Positions 22,035 to 32,738 of a DNA stretch of 64,000 nucleotides are shown here, one piece after another. Under the pieces are notes generated by a model, which had not been told where the DNA came from, did no database searches, and saw only the letters and a program-made list of their open reading frames with translations. Source of the DNA: Rhyacophila brunnea (taxonomy: Eukaryota; Arthropoda; Insecta; Trichoptera; Rhyacophilidae); the NCBI GenBank assembly GCA_022495005.1, contig JAGYXB010000440.1:1426001-1490000 (forward strand). The letters are read 5' to 3'. The translations under genes were made by a program, and so were the position numbers. Every line of letters begins with the position of its first letter. Positions within the stretch are counted from its first letter, which is position 1.

Positions 22035-22275
22035 TGTTAACTGTCAATTCATGGTGGAACTGCATTGTATTATTTGATTAATTATTTGTTTAATTAAACA
22101 AAATACAATTTCATAGAACTTGTTGAGTTAATAATATCCCTTTGAGGAAGACGAAACCGGTCCAAAATGTAATTAAGAAAGTGGAGTACGTACTATAAAA
22201 TTGTGTTTTATTTAATTAAACAAATAATTAATCAAATACTGATCAAAACCGGCTTCGTCCACTTAAAAGGACAAT
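22035..22275 (+). repeat. Family E repeat, head-to-head pair
   Basis: GTTAACTGTCAATTCATGGT then GGAACTGCATT leads to CCCTTTGAGG and GACGAAACCGGTCC (22150-22163). A second, inverted piece (AAAACCGGCTTCGTCCACTT) follows at 22245-22264, and the AATTATTTGTTTAATTAAAC blocks around 22080 and 22210 are also inverted. Related copies are at 33348-33514 (minus) and 41719-41905 (plus). The class is uncertain: possibly the end of a retroelement, since the 33348 copy has a long target duplication. Confidence 0.65.
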
Positions 22276-22325
22276 GATATTTTTTTTATAAAAAATGTTG
22301 AAATACGCCTAATATAAATTTATTT

Positions 22326-22456
22326 TACAACGTTTTTATTAACTCGTATTCTTGTGTGTCCGGTGGTAGTTTGTCCAGTACAAATCTTGCAATTGATTTT
22401 TAATTAACTTTCCGACTAGCTAGACATTCGAAACTTTTAGAATATATCAGATTTTG
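22326..22456 (+). repeat. Family C copy 3, 5' part
   Basis: The copy starts CTCGTATTCTTGTGTGTCCG and runs to TAGAATATATCAGATTTTG, where a SINE palindrome interrupts it. It resumes at 23113 with a duplicated ATATATCAGATTTTG. Confidence 0.8.
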
Positions 22457-22535
22457 AACATATATTATTTTGAAAAAAACACTTTCTGATAGAGTATATA
22501 ATAACCAATAGAAAAATCTTTTTTGAAAAAAGTAA

Positions 22536-22618
22536 GTCACCCCGACGGGGAATCGAACCCTGTATCTCCCGAGTATACGCCTCATCCGTCGCATTAAGCC
22601 ATTATGCTACGGCGTGAC
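22536..22618 (-). repeat. tRNA-like SINE head, left arm
   Basis: On the minus strand this 83-nt block begins GTCACGCCGTAGCATAATGG and ends CCCCGTCGGGGTGAC. The first and last seven bases can pair as a tRNA acceptor stem. It contains an A-box-like TAGCATAATGG and an exact B-box GGTTCGATTCC. An anticodon arm cannot be assigned cleanly, so I call it tRNA-derived, not a tRNA gene. Confidence 0.7.
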
Positions 22619-22921
22619 ATACTAATAGCGAACAAATTTTAACTATTGGTCAATTTCTATACCTACCCATCAGCGTTCCTTCAAAATCAGCTACTTTGGC
22701 AATCGATTTTTGTTTCTTAAATCAAAGTAGGTATATTACTATTACTTTTGATTACTAACCGACGTCGTGGAATTTCTCCAATATTTTTTAGATGTAGCTA
22801 CTTGCACTTGCTAATAATTTATAATTAACTATTTCTTTTATTCAACGAATAATTAAGGAAGTAACGCTGATGGGTAGGTATAGAAATTGACCAATAGTTA
22901 AAATTTGTTCGCTATTAGTAT

Positions 22922-23004
22922 GTCACGCCGTAGCATAATGGCTTAATGCGACGGATGAGGCGTATACTCGGGAGATGCAGGGTTCGATTCCCCGTCGGGG
23001 TGAC
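22922..23004 (+). repeat. tRNA-like SINE head, right arm
   Basis: This is the plus-strand twin of the block at 22536-22618, nearly identical (one visible difference: GATGCAGGG versus GATACAGGG). The B-box GGTTCGATTCC is at 22981-22991. The two heads point away from each other's start across the spacer, as expected for a head-to-head dimer. Confidence 0.7.
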
Positions 23005-23112
23005 TTACTTTTTCAAAAAAGATTTTTTCTATTGGTTATTATGTTCAATAATCAGAATGATATATTCTTTAAATCTTGTGAATTATTCGTTGAATAAAAG
23101 AAATAGTTAATT

Positions 23113-23415
23113 ATATATCAGATTTTGTTTATATCGTTTATCGTTATCGTGATATCGTTTTGTATGGAAAGTTATTTCAGAAAAGTCCGTAAAAAGTAAA
23201 AGACTATTATTGGTTGCTTAGGGGGTGGTCCTAGCAACTAAATTATTAATATATAGGTGCGTTATTTTGGAAATCAATTTCATAATTCTATATTTGTTTG
23301 TTTGCTTGTTTTTTATTTACTTCATATCAAGTACAAGTTTGAGCATATTGAGCATAATAATTCAACAGGAAATTTAAAAATGTCGTATATAAAAAGTTCT
23401 TTTTATCTTGTAATT
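23113..23415 (+). repeat. Family C copy 3, 3' part
   Basis: After the duplicated ATATATCAGATTTTG the copy continues through TTATTTCAG, CCTAGCAACTAAATTATTAA, ATATTGAGCATAATAATTCA and CTTGTAATTA. Together with 22326-22456 it makes one family C unit. Confidence 0.78.
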
Positions 23416-25425
23416 ATTTTTTTTTCGTTTTGCTAAACTAAACAAAACAAAATATAGATTCGCGACTATAACACAAAATACTTTTATGAGACAGAAAAAT
23501 TCAGTATTTGTTTAGCCATGTCTAGGAAGATCGTGGGATTTTTTTTAAAAAGTCAAAATTAAATAACTGATACTGTATTAGCTTGATGCATTTTGTCGAA
23601 TATTCCCTATCGCCAATATGTGTTCTACAAGCCGGTTATTTTATTACACGAGTTCAGAGTGCTCATTTGTCAGTGGAAGTTTTCCAGCATCCTGCACTCC
23701 TGTATGACTTATGACGCCACTTATCACGGATGAAGGTCCATCGGCCCCTTCGCCCTGAGGGTTTTCCTTTCCTCGGCGGGGACTACCCTTGGCCCCGAAA
23801 GAAAAATTCACAACTCCCCCCATCTCGCACATTCAAACACTTCTCATTTTTCTTGAAGACTGGCTAGAAAATCAAAAGGCGTACGGCGTTAAACCTCCCG
23901 GTACGTCAACGAATTTTAGCATGTGACACCGACTGACAATTTTGTAAGATGGAATAGACAGTATGCTCGTCTTTTTTTGGTATCATATTTCAGGTTGACC
24001 ATCGTTAGTCTTATGTTCATTTTCTCTGCTAACTGACACAGTTCGATGGGTTATGAATGTCTTAATAATACAGGACTTTCGGATGAAATGCATACTGTTG
24101 ATTTTTCGTTGGTTAATAAACTGAGGAATGAATGTAGTCTTCTAGTTTTGATGCAAAAAAAAAATATCTCGTTTTTTTCCCATCCATTTTAAAACATCAA
24201 AATTAGTCACCTTGTGAGTTTAATAAACTTTAAATTTTTATAAGTACGTATCTTTGAGGCCAAGAGTCAAGATGTGTTTGGAGTCTACGGAGAACCCAGT
24301 AGGTATATTAAAGGTACCGTAGCTATATTTATGAAAATTACTAGGTATATTTACCGATTATTTCCAAGATTACTGTATTATAACAATTTAAAATTATATT
24401 TCACGATCAGCTCGACCAGCCCGGAAAGTTTTGGTATGGTCAGAGAACTATTGGGAGACCAAAATTGCAGTAGTTGGATTGAAGACAGATATTATAATAT
24501 TATATCGGAGTGAAAACGACAACTTGATGAGGTCGGGACTCTCTCCAGGGTGAATATTCAATATTTTGTCATTTCAATATGTATTTTAAAATTCTATTAT
24601 CCTTTCCCAATGGCACTTTAGTCGAGAGAAAACACTCAGTGATATTTAGTTATCGTAAATCAGTCTGTTTAACTCAACTCTATACGTCAAAGTTTAATTC
24701 TCTGCTTCGGAGAAAAAATGGTAATTATTTACCATCACCAGTATTTATTTGCACAATATACTAATAATACGGTATTTCTATGTTTATGTATGTACACCAC
24801 TGCTCTGTACCCCATGCAATGGTACCCATTTCTCTTTTCAACCACCCTCACAACCAATGGAATGTCGAGATCTCGATACGTGTTTTTCTTTTTGGCGCAC
24901 TGAAATTCAAACTTTTAAAGGAAGCAATTTTGAAAATATGCTGAAATATTATTTTCAATATCAGCATCATAATGGTGATTTATTATAATATTACCTATGG
25001 GATATCATATATTATATAATAAGAATTGTTTAGTCAACTCACGGGCTTTGCATATACACAATTCATTACCCCAAACCAAGTTAATAACAATTTGGTGAAG
25101 CTTAATAACAATATATTAATTGGATGCGGAAGAAGTAAAACTATTGAATAAGAAAAAGGAATGCTTGTCTTGAAATTGAAAAACGCAAACGAAATAAAGC
25201 ACTCTGGTTGAGACAATTAAAGTGAGCATTCTTTCTAATTATTGCCATCTTACTTTATGCTAAAAGGGGTGTAGTTGTTATTTTTTTTAGTCAACTACCC
25301 CCAATTTTATTTTATATTAAGACGGTTGCTTTTATATGTGACATGTGATATTATATATACGCAGTGTTGAAGGAAAACACGAGTTGGTATTTGTATCGTT
25401 TATATGGCACAAATATTTTCGTGCT
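23416..25425. other. Unannotated, with a GC-rich block at 23660-23835
   Basis: The GC-rich block (TCGGCCCCTTCGCCCTGAGG, CCTCGGCGGGGACTACCC) has a minus-strand frame with GAKGSPRRGKENPQGEGADG and no splice signals; it may be a fossil of a retroelement ORF. At 24400-24512 a plus-strand frame ends in MVRELLGDQNCSSWIEDRYY, but no splice context or family supports it. The remainder is AT-rich. Confidence 0.35.
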
Positions 25426-25429
25426 TATT

Positions 25430-25750
25430 ACACGGTAGACGCGTGCGTGCTACCTGTGCTCCTGTATGGCTATGAGACATGGCATCTTACTAAGCTTCAA
25501 GAGTCTCGGTTTTTGAGCTTTGAGAATCGATGTCTCCGTCGAATCTTAGGGGTACATTGGAACGACCGCGTTACAAACACCCGAGTTCGTGAGCAGACAC
25601 AACAGCCTTCGGTGATTGAAGTTATCGCGAAGAGACGCTTTACGTGGCTGGGACACGTATTCCGGATGCCGCCAAAGAGTGCGGCACTTTCGCTTGCCCT
25701 ATTCCCCAATGTTGGGACGTGACAGGGTGGAAGAAGACGAAGAAGATAGC
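25430..25750 (+). pseudogene. Non-LTR retrotransposon RT C-terminus, 5'-truncated
   Basis: The plus strand encodes DACVLPVLLYGYETWHLTKL, then RFLSFENRCLRRILGVHW, TQQPSVIEVIAKRRFTWLGH and VFRMPPKSAA. LLYGxETW, the CLRRILG helix and the WLGHVxRM block are hallmarks of the region C-terminal to the reverse transcriptase in RTE/CR1-type elements. The frame ends at 25722 and is followed by a GAAGAAGACGAAGAAG tail. The RT domain proper is absent. A sister copy lies at 52690-53110 on the minus strand. Confidence 0.85.
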
Positions 25751-26308
25751 ATGAAGTTATATTAAACTCTGTTTTGAGTGTAAAGGTTTAACATAACTAT
25801 TTTAACTTGATAATTTGGAAAAGGGCTGAGCGTCCTTGTAACCTATACGTAGATTCAATGTATCTAGACGACTGTCACTTTCGACTCGCCATTGTCTATG
25901 CTCTAAACATGGGCATAAACAATAACATGTCAGTTGTAGAGTTGGGTAAAACCTCTGCAACGCAGCTGACGCAATCGATTTGTTAGACGATTTAAAAGGG
26001 GACATAGAAACCACTCAAACATTTCATACAATTAATAAATTATACTTACTAAAATCTTAAACTTCTTACAAATTTAGTATAGAATATTAAAACAAAACAA
26101 CATTCTAAAAGAAATAACATGAAAGGAGCCCATAATATAACGACTAAAACTGATACAAACGTACTTGTGCACAAAAATAAATAGGTACTAATATTATTAT
26201 GTATCATAATAGTCATCCTTAATAATAATTACTTTAGTTGAAGGATGTGATCAATGAATTATATTGGGGGGGGGTCAAAAATCAGATTACTAAATCCGCC
26301 ACTAATCC
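25751..26308. other. Unannotated AT-rich DNA
   Basis: No coding signal or repeat termini were recognised. A run of nine G lies at 26266-26274. Confidence 0.45.
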
Positions 26309-26813
26309 TAGTAGATTTTTGGGTTTCCACCGTGTGTCCTTCTTTCTTCTTTACTCGACGTTTCGGGCTCGTTGCATAGGCCATTATCAAGAGGTAATTA
26401 TGTTTTATGATCAAAATGTAGTGTAGGTATATGAATATAAACGTTGATCTAAGAATGTCAATAAGAATCCGATTAGCTAAGAGCAAACGTTGCTCAGAGT
26501 AGTGTGTCAATCGTTACGACCAGAGATACCGGATCGAATAATGGATTTTGCTGATAGTGCCGGAAGCCATGACGTTTTTAACCGTAATCCATCTTTCCTA
26601 TTAATATTTTCAGGGTTTCAGTGGATTTCAATGGCCTCCTTTACCAATCGTGTGAAATATCCTTTATTCTGACGTGTGTCTTTGTGTCCTGTATCCATCA
26701 AGTGCTCGAAAATTGCTGACATCGTGTAATGTTTAAGTCGGTATGCTCGTGTTCACTCACACGCTTCTTTACTGTTCTAGACGTTGAAACGGTGGAAACC
26801 CAAAAATCTACTA
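26309..26813. mobile_element. 505-bp element with perfect 25-bp inverted ends
   Basis: TAGTAGATTTTTGGGTTTCC plus ACCGT at 26309-26333 is repeated exactly as its complement at 26789-26813. Inside the left end, GACGTTTCGGGC then CATTATCAAG recalls the terminal regions of Penelope-like retroelements, where such motifs are common, but no protein remains. No target duplication is obvious. A solo pair of terminal repeats or a MITE are both possible. Confidence 0.6.
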
Positions 26814-27539
26814 CGATAAAAAAATAACTGTGAAAGCCTCAAACATGATTCTAGGTCATTTTCCATTCGTTCGACGATATCATCCTAACAATCCAATAAA
26901 CTTTTAAGGTTTCTCAGCCACATTATTCCAATGCAGGCAGTAAAAAGATTAATAATTTATTAATTATTGCAATAATAATATAGTACAGAACCTCTTTACA
27001 GCTACATCCCAAAGGCATAACATACTATTCGTTATTCTAATAAATCTTAATATATATATATGTATTATACAAAAAATAATTTTTAAAAAAGTAATAATAA
27101 TTAATATTATATAAACTAGAAAATAAGTAGATAATACAACCATAGATATAATATATATATATATATATGAGTACCTTGGTATCAAAGTGGGACATAAGCC
27201 ATTTACAAAATTTTGCAGGAGACTCACAAGCATGTGTGAAAAATGTCCGTTTTTCATATAACATACCAACTTTAAACTCAAAAATCTCTATGAAAACCGG
27301 ATTTTTTGAAAAAAGCATCACTTGCACTACCATAATCAATTAAAACATGAATTTAGTGGGAGGTGGCGTTTGTCCAACTTTGATACCAAGATACGCATAT
27401 ATACATAATAAATATATTCATAGGTTATATATAAAATATTCATTAGATATAGTCATTTAACTGCCATTTACTTTTGTTTGTACGAAATGAAAAGGCTTTT
27501 TATTTTATTTATTTATTATTCTAATAAATAAATTCTTTC
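26814..27539. other. AT-rich DNA with a TA microsatellite
   Basis: A (TA)n run lies at about 27149-27169. Overlapping minus-strand frames at 26964-27339 are low-complexity and unsupported. Confidence 0.45.
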
Positions 27540-27850
27540 GTTTCTTGAGAACCGTGTACAAGCAATACGCGTGTCAGACGCTCAGACGGGGGTCGGTGGT
27601 ACATCGGAGTGCAATTTTTTACACCGGGCCTCCACATAAGTCACGGCGTACACCCATAAACCCGCTGCGAGTCACCCGGCCGATCTATGAGCCCCCACAT
27701 AAAACATCGCGAACAAGACGTAGTAATTCCGTAAACTTTGCGTAATAAAACGAACGACCTGAGGGCCGTTACTCAATTTTAATGCGAATTATTGACGTTT
27801 GTGTGTCGTCGTGCGGACCGATAAGCCCCTTCCATTCGCGTTTTATTTAC
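27540..27850. other. CpG-rich island, unassigned
   Basis: This 300-bp block is close to half GC, with many CpG dinucleotides (CGCGTGTCAGACGCTCAGAC, CACCCGGCCGATCTATGAGC, CGTCGTGCGGACCGATAAGC), unlike all neighbouring DNA. A 66-codon plus-strand frame at 27545-27745 contains two PPHK-type stretches but no recognised family. It may be a promoter-proximal island, a non-coding exon or a foreign insertion. Confidence 0.35.
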
Positions 27851-28047
27851 TTGTGACTTTTTTTTAAAGGCCATGTTCGCTTTTGTTGACCCCTTTGTTC
27901 GGCGTTATTCAGTGTCACATAAACTATAATGTACTGATTTTACAGTAGACGTGATACTTTGTTGCAAAATTTTGTATATAAAAAACGCATATTTATATTA
28001 TATATATGCGTTTTTTTTGTTCAAATGAAGGGTCAAAACGTCAATAA

Positions 28048-28735
28048 TTACAAGATAAAAAGAACTTTCTATATACCACGTTTTTAAATTTTCTGTTGAA
28101 TCATATTAACTTGACAATTCTATGTATTAATAATTTAGAACAAATAAGGCAATTGTCAACTAATCATTTTTTTGCTATTTTGAAAAAACATAAATAAAAA
28201 ATAAACACATCTGAACATACATATGAAAATACCTTGAAAATACATCATATTTGAATAATTACAAGATAAAAAAGAACTTTTTATTTCCAACGTTTTTAAA
28301 TTTTCTGTTGAATTATTATGCTCGATTTGCTCAAACTTATACTCGATATGAAGTAAATAAAAAACAAACAAACAAACAAATATAGAATACTGAAATGTCA
28401 TTTTGATTTCCATAGTAACGCACGTATATTTTAATAATTTAGTTGCTAGGACCACTCCCTCAGCAACCAATAATAGTGTATTGGATTACGGATTTCTTCC
28501 GAAATAACTTTTCATACAAAACAGAATTAACTGAAAATGAATTAAATTATACTTAAAAATGGCTAAAAGTATTAAAATAATGTATTCGCATCATGTTCTG
28601 ATATAGTCTAAAAATTTCAAATGTCTAGCTACTCGGGAAGTGAGCTAAAAATCGATTGCAAGATTTGTACTGGATGAACAACCACCGGACAAACAAGAAT
28701 ACGAGCTAAGAAAAACGTGGTAAAAAATAGCAAAA
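28048..28735 (-). repeat. Family C copy 4, with duplicated 3' end
   Basis: On the minus strand the copy runs from GCTCGTATTCTTGTTTGTCC (near 28708) to the ATCTTGTAATTA end near 28255. A second 3'-end piece (28048-28200) lies just beyond. The two ACAAGATAAAAAGAAC ends suggest a tandem or nested insertion of a truncated second copy. The 104-codon minus frame here is a by-product of the repeat. Confidence 0.78.
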
Positions 28736-29698
28736 TGAGTAAGTGAAAATCTGCATATTGAATCAGTAAATAGCACAGAACACATTAATACATATAATTC
28801 ATTTAAAAATACATTTTGAAGCAGGGTTTTGAATGTGTGAGTGTCTATATATTATTATATAGAGTATTTTGTTAAGCAATCTAAAAACATGTGCTCCATA
28901 ATATATTGTCAAAACGGCGATTGCAAAATATAAATATGGCGGCTATAAAATAATGCACCAACTTACAAAATAACAATTTTCTGAAGCTACTACTTCCTTA
29001 CACTACAAATATTCAAAAAATGTCTATTACTAAAAGTTCACATAATAATTCCTTCTACTATTATAGTCAAACTACTGCGGTATTTACCAGGGAACACAGA
29101 ATCAATAGGAACTAAAATACTTAACGAGTGTGGAGTAATAGGCAACCGTTTTCGAGTGTGGAATAATGTGGGATAAACTTAAACACGTGTCAAGAATACG
29201 TAATACTAAGCTTGTCCTTCATTCTGGCACCTGCTCCCCGTTCATGCACTGACGCTCATTAAATATTGGTCTAGTTGAAGATTGCAACATACACGCATAG
29301 TCTTGAACAAAAATGAACCGAACGAAAGTGCGAGTGAGAAAGCATTCGGCACGCTTATATCTCCTCAATATGCGTTAGAGTAAGTTAGAATTTCCACGGC
29401 TGAATTAAATATTTTTTGTAAACTTCGCCGGTAAATATTGAGTTAAACGGTGTAAAAAGACTTACGAGCGACAGGGATTCTTGGAGGCGCCTCGTGGTGT
29501 CCATACGCTCCAACTAAGGGGCGGATATGGCCGTAGAAAAAGAAGAAGGGAGAAGACATTCATTTTAAAACTACTAGTTACCTAATTTCGTCGTAATTAG
29601 ATAGGATGCCTGGAGCTTAATTGATAAACACACTGGCGTGAATCCAGTGGCTACAGGTTAAACAGGTTTTTAAAAATATATTTTTTCAAGTAGGTATA
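28736..29698. other. Mostly unique; small repeat at 29295-29395
   Basis: The segment at 29295-29395 (GTGCGAGTGAGAAAGCATTC, GGCACGCTTAT, GCGTTAGAGTAAG) recurs inverted at about 38300-38400. No gene is seen; the flanks are unique AT-rich sequence. Confidence 0.45.
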
Positions 29699-29706
29699 AT
29701 TTATTT

Positions 29707-30134
29707 CGTGTTCGGAAACTTGTACGCATGCAGTTCGCCGTAACACACTTTACCGTGAAATTTTGTATCGAAAATATATGGCCGTATATTAAAGACCGTC
29801 CAACTTCTTTGGATCGTATAGTACTTACTGACATAAAATTAATATCTAAATAAAACACGATTATTGTCGGTTTACACTTTACATGAAGCCAGCAACAAAG
29901 AAATTTTGAAAATAGCCGATATACTGGATTATTTGTTAGGTTAGGTTTTCATTCTTGAATTCATGAATTTTTCCAAATTCAGCTATGAAAATTAAATGAA
30001 TGTTCATATTGAATTTTATAAAATTGGTAACCGCATAGTATCTATTGGTAATATTGCATAGTATATATTTCCGAGAAAGTTCACGGCGAACTGTGCCACG
30101 GTGTAATGTTTTCCGTACAATTTATATGTAACAA
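29707..30134. mobile_element. Foldback-family element with exact 8-bp TSD
   Basis: The start CGTGTTCGGAAACTTGTACG and the ATATGTAACA end are the two typical ends of the foldback family. The exact octamer ATTTATTT flanks the element (29699-29706 and 30135-30142). The interior differs from the 19217 copy: it has GGCCGTATATTAAAGACCGT, AGCCGATATACTGGATTATT, TTGTTAGGTTAGG and CTTGAATTCATGAAT. Sister copies with this interior are at 32739 and 46810 (reversed). Confidence 0.88.
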
Positions 30135-30142
30135 ATTTATTT

Positions 30143-30925
30143 CTATATACCTGAGATGTTTTCAAATTATGTATCTGTAAATATTTCTACCGAATTATTT
30201 CATATATTAAATCAAAAACTGTAAATAAATAAAGTAATAAATTAATTATGTAAGTAGGCTAAACATCTAATATCTTACTACCTCTTACAAAAATAGTCAT
30301 AATGAGATTCCCATGTATTTGGTTATAGCTGATATATCTTCTGTCCATGTTAATAATGTACATCGATTTGTTTTGATAATAAATTATTAAAAAACATGGT
30401 GGCCCTTGAACTATGAAGATATGTATGTAGGTTTTAATTTGGAAGATTTCACTGGCTTACCAATGCACTCACCTTGCTTAATTATGATGGTGATATTTCA
30501 AGACGACCTCGCGAGGTGAAGCAGGCGGAATTATTATAAGAGGGCGATCCCAGAGAAGTGCGTTGAAATGTTTTTATAATAACAATGTTAAAAATGATTG
30601 CTTGTATAGTGACTGGGTATCTACTGACAGTAATAAATAATAATAGGTATAGAAATATGTTAGTCACATCATAAATTGCAGTTAGAATACTAATTCGAAA
30701 TAAAATTTTCAATTCGATTCAATTTCTTTTTAACATATTGTGGACATTACAAATTATATTTTTAAGACGTTCACAACATAAGATGAAACATTATTATAAA
30801 GAAGGGGGAAAAAAGTAATAAAAGCGATAAAAATGAAAATATAAAAAGATAACATAATATAAACATACAAATGCAGTGAAAATACAATTACACATCTATA
30901 AAAATTCAACAGTTTGCTAAGGAGA
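30143..30925. other. AT-rich DNA, no gene
   Basis: A short block at 30715-30775 (TTTTTAACATATTGTGGACA) also occurs next to the retrotransposon tail near 59225, so the retroelement family here probably extends upstream of the coding remnant. Nothing else was recognised. Confidence 0.4.
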
Positions 30926-30929
30926 CCCT

Positions 30930-31190
30930 GTTTTAAAAAATTATAAAATGGCGTCCACCTAAACTCACGCTCACGCAAGTGGAATATATTATCAACACCC
31001 AAAGCAATTTGGTTGAATATAGTTATCGCCCTCCCAGTTGGCATTACCAGTGGTAGGTTGGTTCTGCACCTTGGGAGAATAAACAACCGATGCTCTCTAT
31101 TTCTAAGATAGTTATCAGGGACACACAGGTCAACACTGCCCAGAATGGCATAGTTCTCATTTATACCTCGTATACTCGTATAAGTCGAAA
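30930..31190 (-). pseudogene. Non-LTR retrotransposon ORF2 extreme C-terminus
   Basis: On the minus strand the frame reads YLRNREHRLFILPRCRTNLP, then MPTGRAITIFNQIALGVDNI. This resembles the C-terminal tail of jockey/CR1-like ORF2 proteins, where an H..F..P.CRTN segment precedes a short N....D.F motif. No RT motif is present. The paralogous stretch 59200-59440, also minus, has the same RTNLP/TNLP pattern. Confidence 0.6.
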
Positions 31191-31199
31191 AAAATAATC

Positions 31200-31708
31200 A
31201 ATGTCACTAGATTTTAATTCAGCATTATCCACTACTTATTTTACATTCTGATAATGGAAACGTCCTCCATCTCAAGCCGCCAAAAAGCTGGACGCATAAG
31301 TCAATTAGAAAAATAAGTAGGTAGGAAAACGCACTTATTTAGTGTAGCCAATCAAATCCCATTGGGAAAATAATACCTAATTGTAGACTTGTTGTTCTCA
31401 GCCGCCACTGTTAGGTATAGTCGAACACAGTATACTTTCTTGTCTTTCCGTTTCCAACAACACACTGCTGCCATATGAATAAATACAGTAAATGCCAATA
31501 CGCCGGTTAAACGACCGGTGATCGAATTGGTATTATTATATGTTACCAGTTTCACACCTCTGAACAGTTCGAATTTCATTCAGTTTTAAATTACTTCAAA
31601 TAACATGTATGTTAACATGTTTTAGTATGTACAAAGTGTATAAGTTACTAGAAGCCTTGACGTGCTTTCTCTTTTTACTATAACAATCCACCCTTGTCTC
31701 CGAAAGGC
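31200..31708. other. Unannotated
   Basis: Nothing coding was recognised. A 75-codon minus frame at 31352-31579 has no motif. Confidence 0.4.
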
Positions 31709-31816
31709 TAAGAGCCTGTCCACATGGCGCGTTTTCGCGAGTACCAAAAATGCGTTGCGCCCAGATGACGCGTTTTACGCGCGGGTAGCAAAAATGCTTT
31801 ACGCTCAGTATTCAAC

Positions 31817-31881
31817 ATGGAAACCGAGGAAACTGTGGCTTGCGTACCGTCGATGGTCATACAAGATGATCTAATGCAGCG
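31817..31881 (+). CDS. Candidate first exon, Harbinger-type gene remnant
   Basis: An ATG opens METEETVACVPSMVIQDDLM and the frame passes a possible donor CAGCG|GTCAGT at 31881/31882. The next in-frame stop is about 27 codons further on. Harbinger transposases often have short first exons, but the peptide is too short to assign. No downstream exon is present before the convergent minus-strand exon, suggesting an internal deletion. Confidence 0.3.
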
Positions 31882-32057
31882 GTCAGTAAAAATACACTGT
31901 CACCAATTTATTGACCAAACTGTTATTTTAATATTAATAATAATAATAAGTAAATTTAATTGAAATACAGCTCTAGGTACTGAGAGTTATTATAATTATA
32001 TAACTATAATTTATTGTTAGAGCATCTAATTTTTTCTAAATAAATTTTTTCACTTAC

Positions 32058-32154
32058 CTAGAATTTTATTTTGTTCTTCCAAATCACCAGGTTTACAAAA
32101 TATTTCCCAGCTTGTGCGTTTTATATTTATATTAGAATAATCAGAAGATTCCAT
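32058..32154 (-). CDS. Candidate first exon with consensus splice donor
   Basis: On the minus strand ATG (32154-32152) opens MESSDYSNINIKRTSWEIFC then KPGDLEEQNKIL. After 97 bases it meets TTCTAG|GTAAGTGAAA, an excellent donor. No following exon is recognised on the left, where a plus-strand exon converges. It may be the start of the second (Myb/SANT-like) protein of a Harbinger element or a host exon; the peptide matches no family I can name. Confidence 0.35.
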
Positions 32155-32738
32155 GTCCTATATAGCCTTCCTTTTTTTCCTTTTCATAATTAAATAATTC
32201 TGTATCGAAGTATTCGCGCTTCATTTAAAAAAAAATAATGTATATTTTAAAACGAGCCGACAAATCACTTCTGCGCACGTTGGCGATCACGTTGTTACTG
32301 GGCGCAATAATTGGCGGCATAGTACCTCGACTCGCGCACAACGCGCGCACGGTTGAGAGTCTGGCGATTACCTGGCGCATTCCGCGCGAGTGTCGTCACG
32401 CGCGAGCGCCAAATGTGTATTGTATTGTTTATCTATCAACGTGTCCGTGTATCTTAGACCTAATGTCCGTTGTGTATTTCGCCTGTAGTTTTTGGGCTGA
32501 CTTCCTTTCTTACAAATTACCGCAGGCAAGACATATTTTTGTCTAACCGTAGTAATAATTAAAATATATACCACCAATGATGTTGATAACTAATATGTAA
32601 ACTATAATAATAAACATGCCCTATGTATTCACGATATACCCATCTGTGTTGTCAATTAAACAAATAGGTAGTTTGTATATTCGAAATGTGGCTCCCACGT
32701 GCCGATGATCCCTCCTTCTCGATGAGCACAGAATTCAT

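Larger units (their letters stand above)
22457..23112. mobile_element. Head-to-head tRNA-like SINE palindrome with 15-bp TSD
   Basis: The unit is flanked by an exact 15-bp direct repeat ATATATCAGATTTTG (22442-22456 and 23113-23127) and interrupts a family C copy. Inside, two near-identical arms of about 187 bp (22495-22681 and 22862-23044) are inverted around a 180-bp spacer. Each arm has a tRNA-like block. A further inverted pair, 22828-22858 with 23083-23114 (AACTATTTCTTTTATTCAAC and complement), nests the structure. A 15-bp duplication fits LINE-type target-primed integration rather than a DNA transposon. Confidence 0.8.
31712..32440. mobile_element. Harbinger-like remnant (left end identifiable)
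   Basis: GAGCCTGTCCACATGGCGCG after a TAA (31709-31711), with GCGTTTT and GCGCCC motifs, resembles the GC-rich ends of PIF/Harbinger elements in this window (2719, 62121). The right end is unclear: a CpG-rich patch at 32270-32405 is probably the other subterminal region, but no complementary TIR was found. Two convergent first-exon candidates lie inside (31817 plus, 32154 minus), matching the two-gene layout of Harbinger elements. Confidence 0.45.

Noticed and set aside
22922..23004. Functional tRNA gene
   Set aside because: A- and B-boxes and an acceptor-like pairing exist, but the 83-nt block lacks a clean anticodon arm, has T-stem mismatches, and is duplicated inverted within a retroposed unit.
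28156..28470. 104-codon minus-strand frame with cysteine and phenylalanine-rich peptide
   Set aside because: Lies wholly in a family C repeat; the matching frames in other copies are broken, so not conserved as protein.
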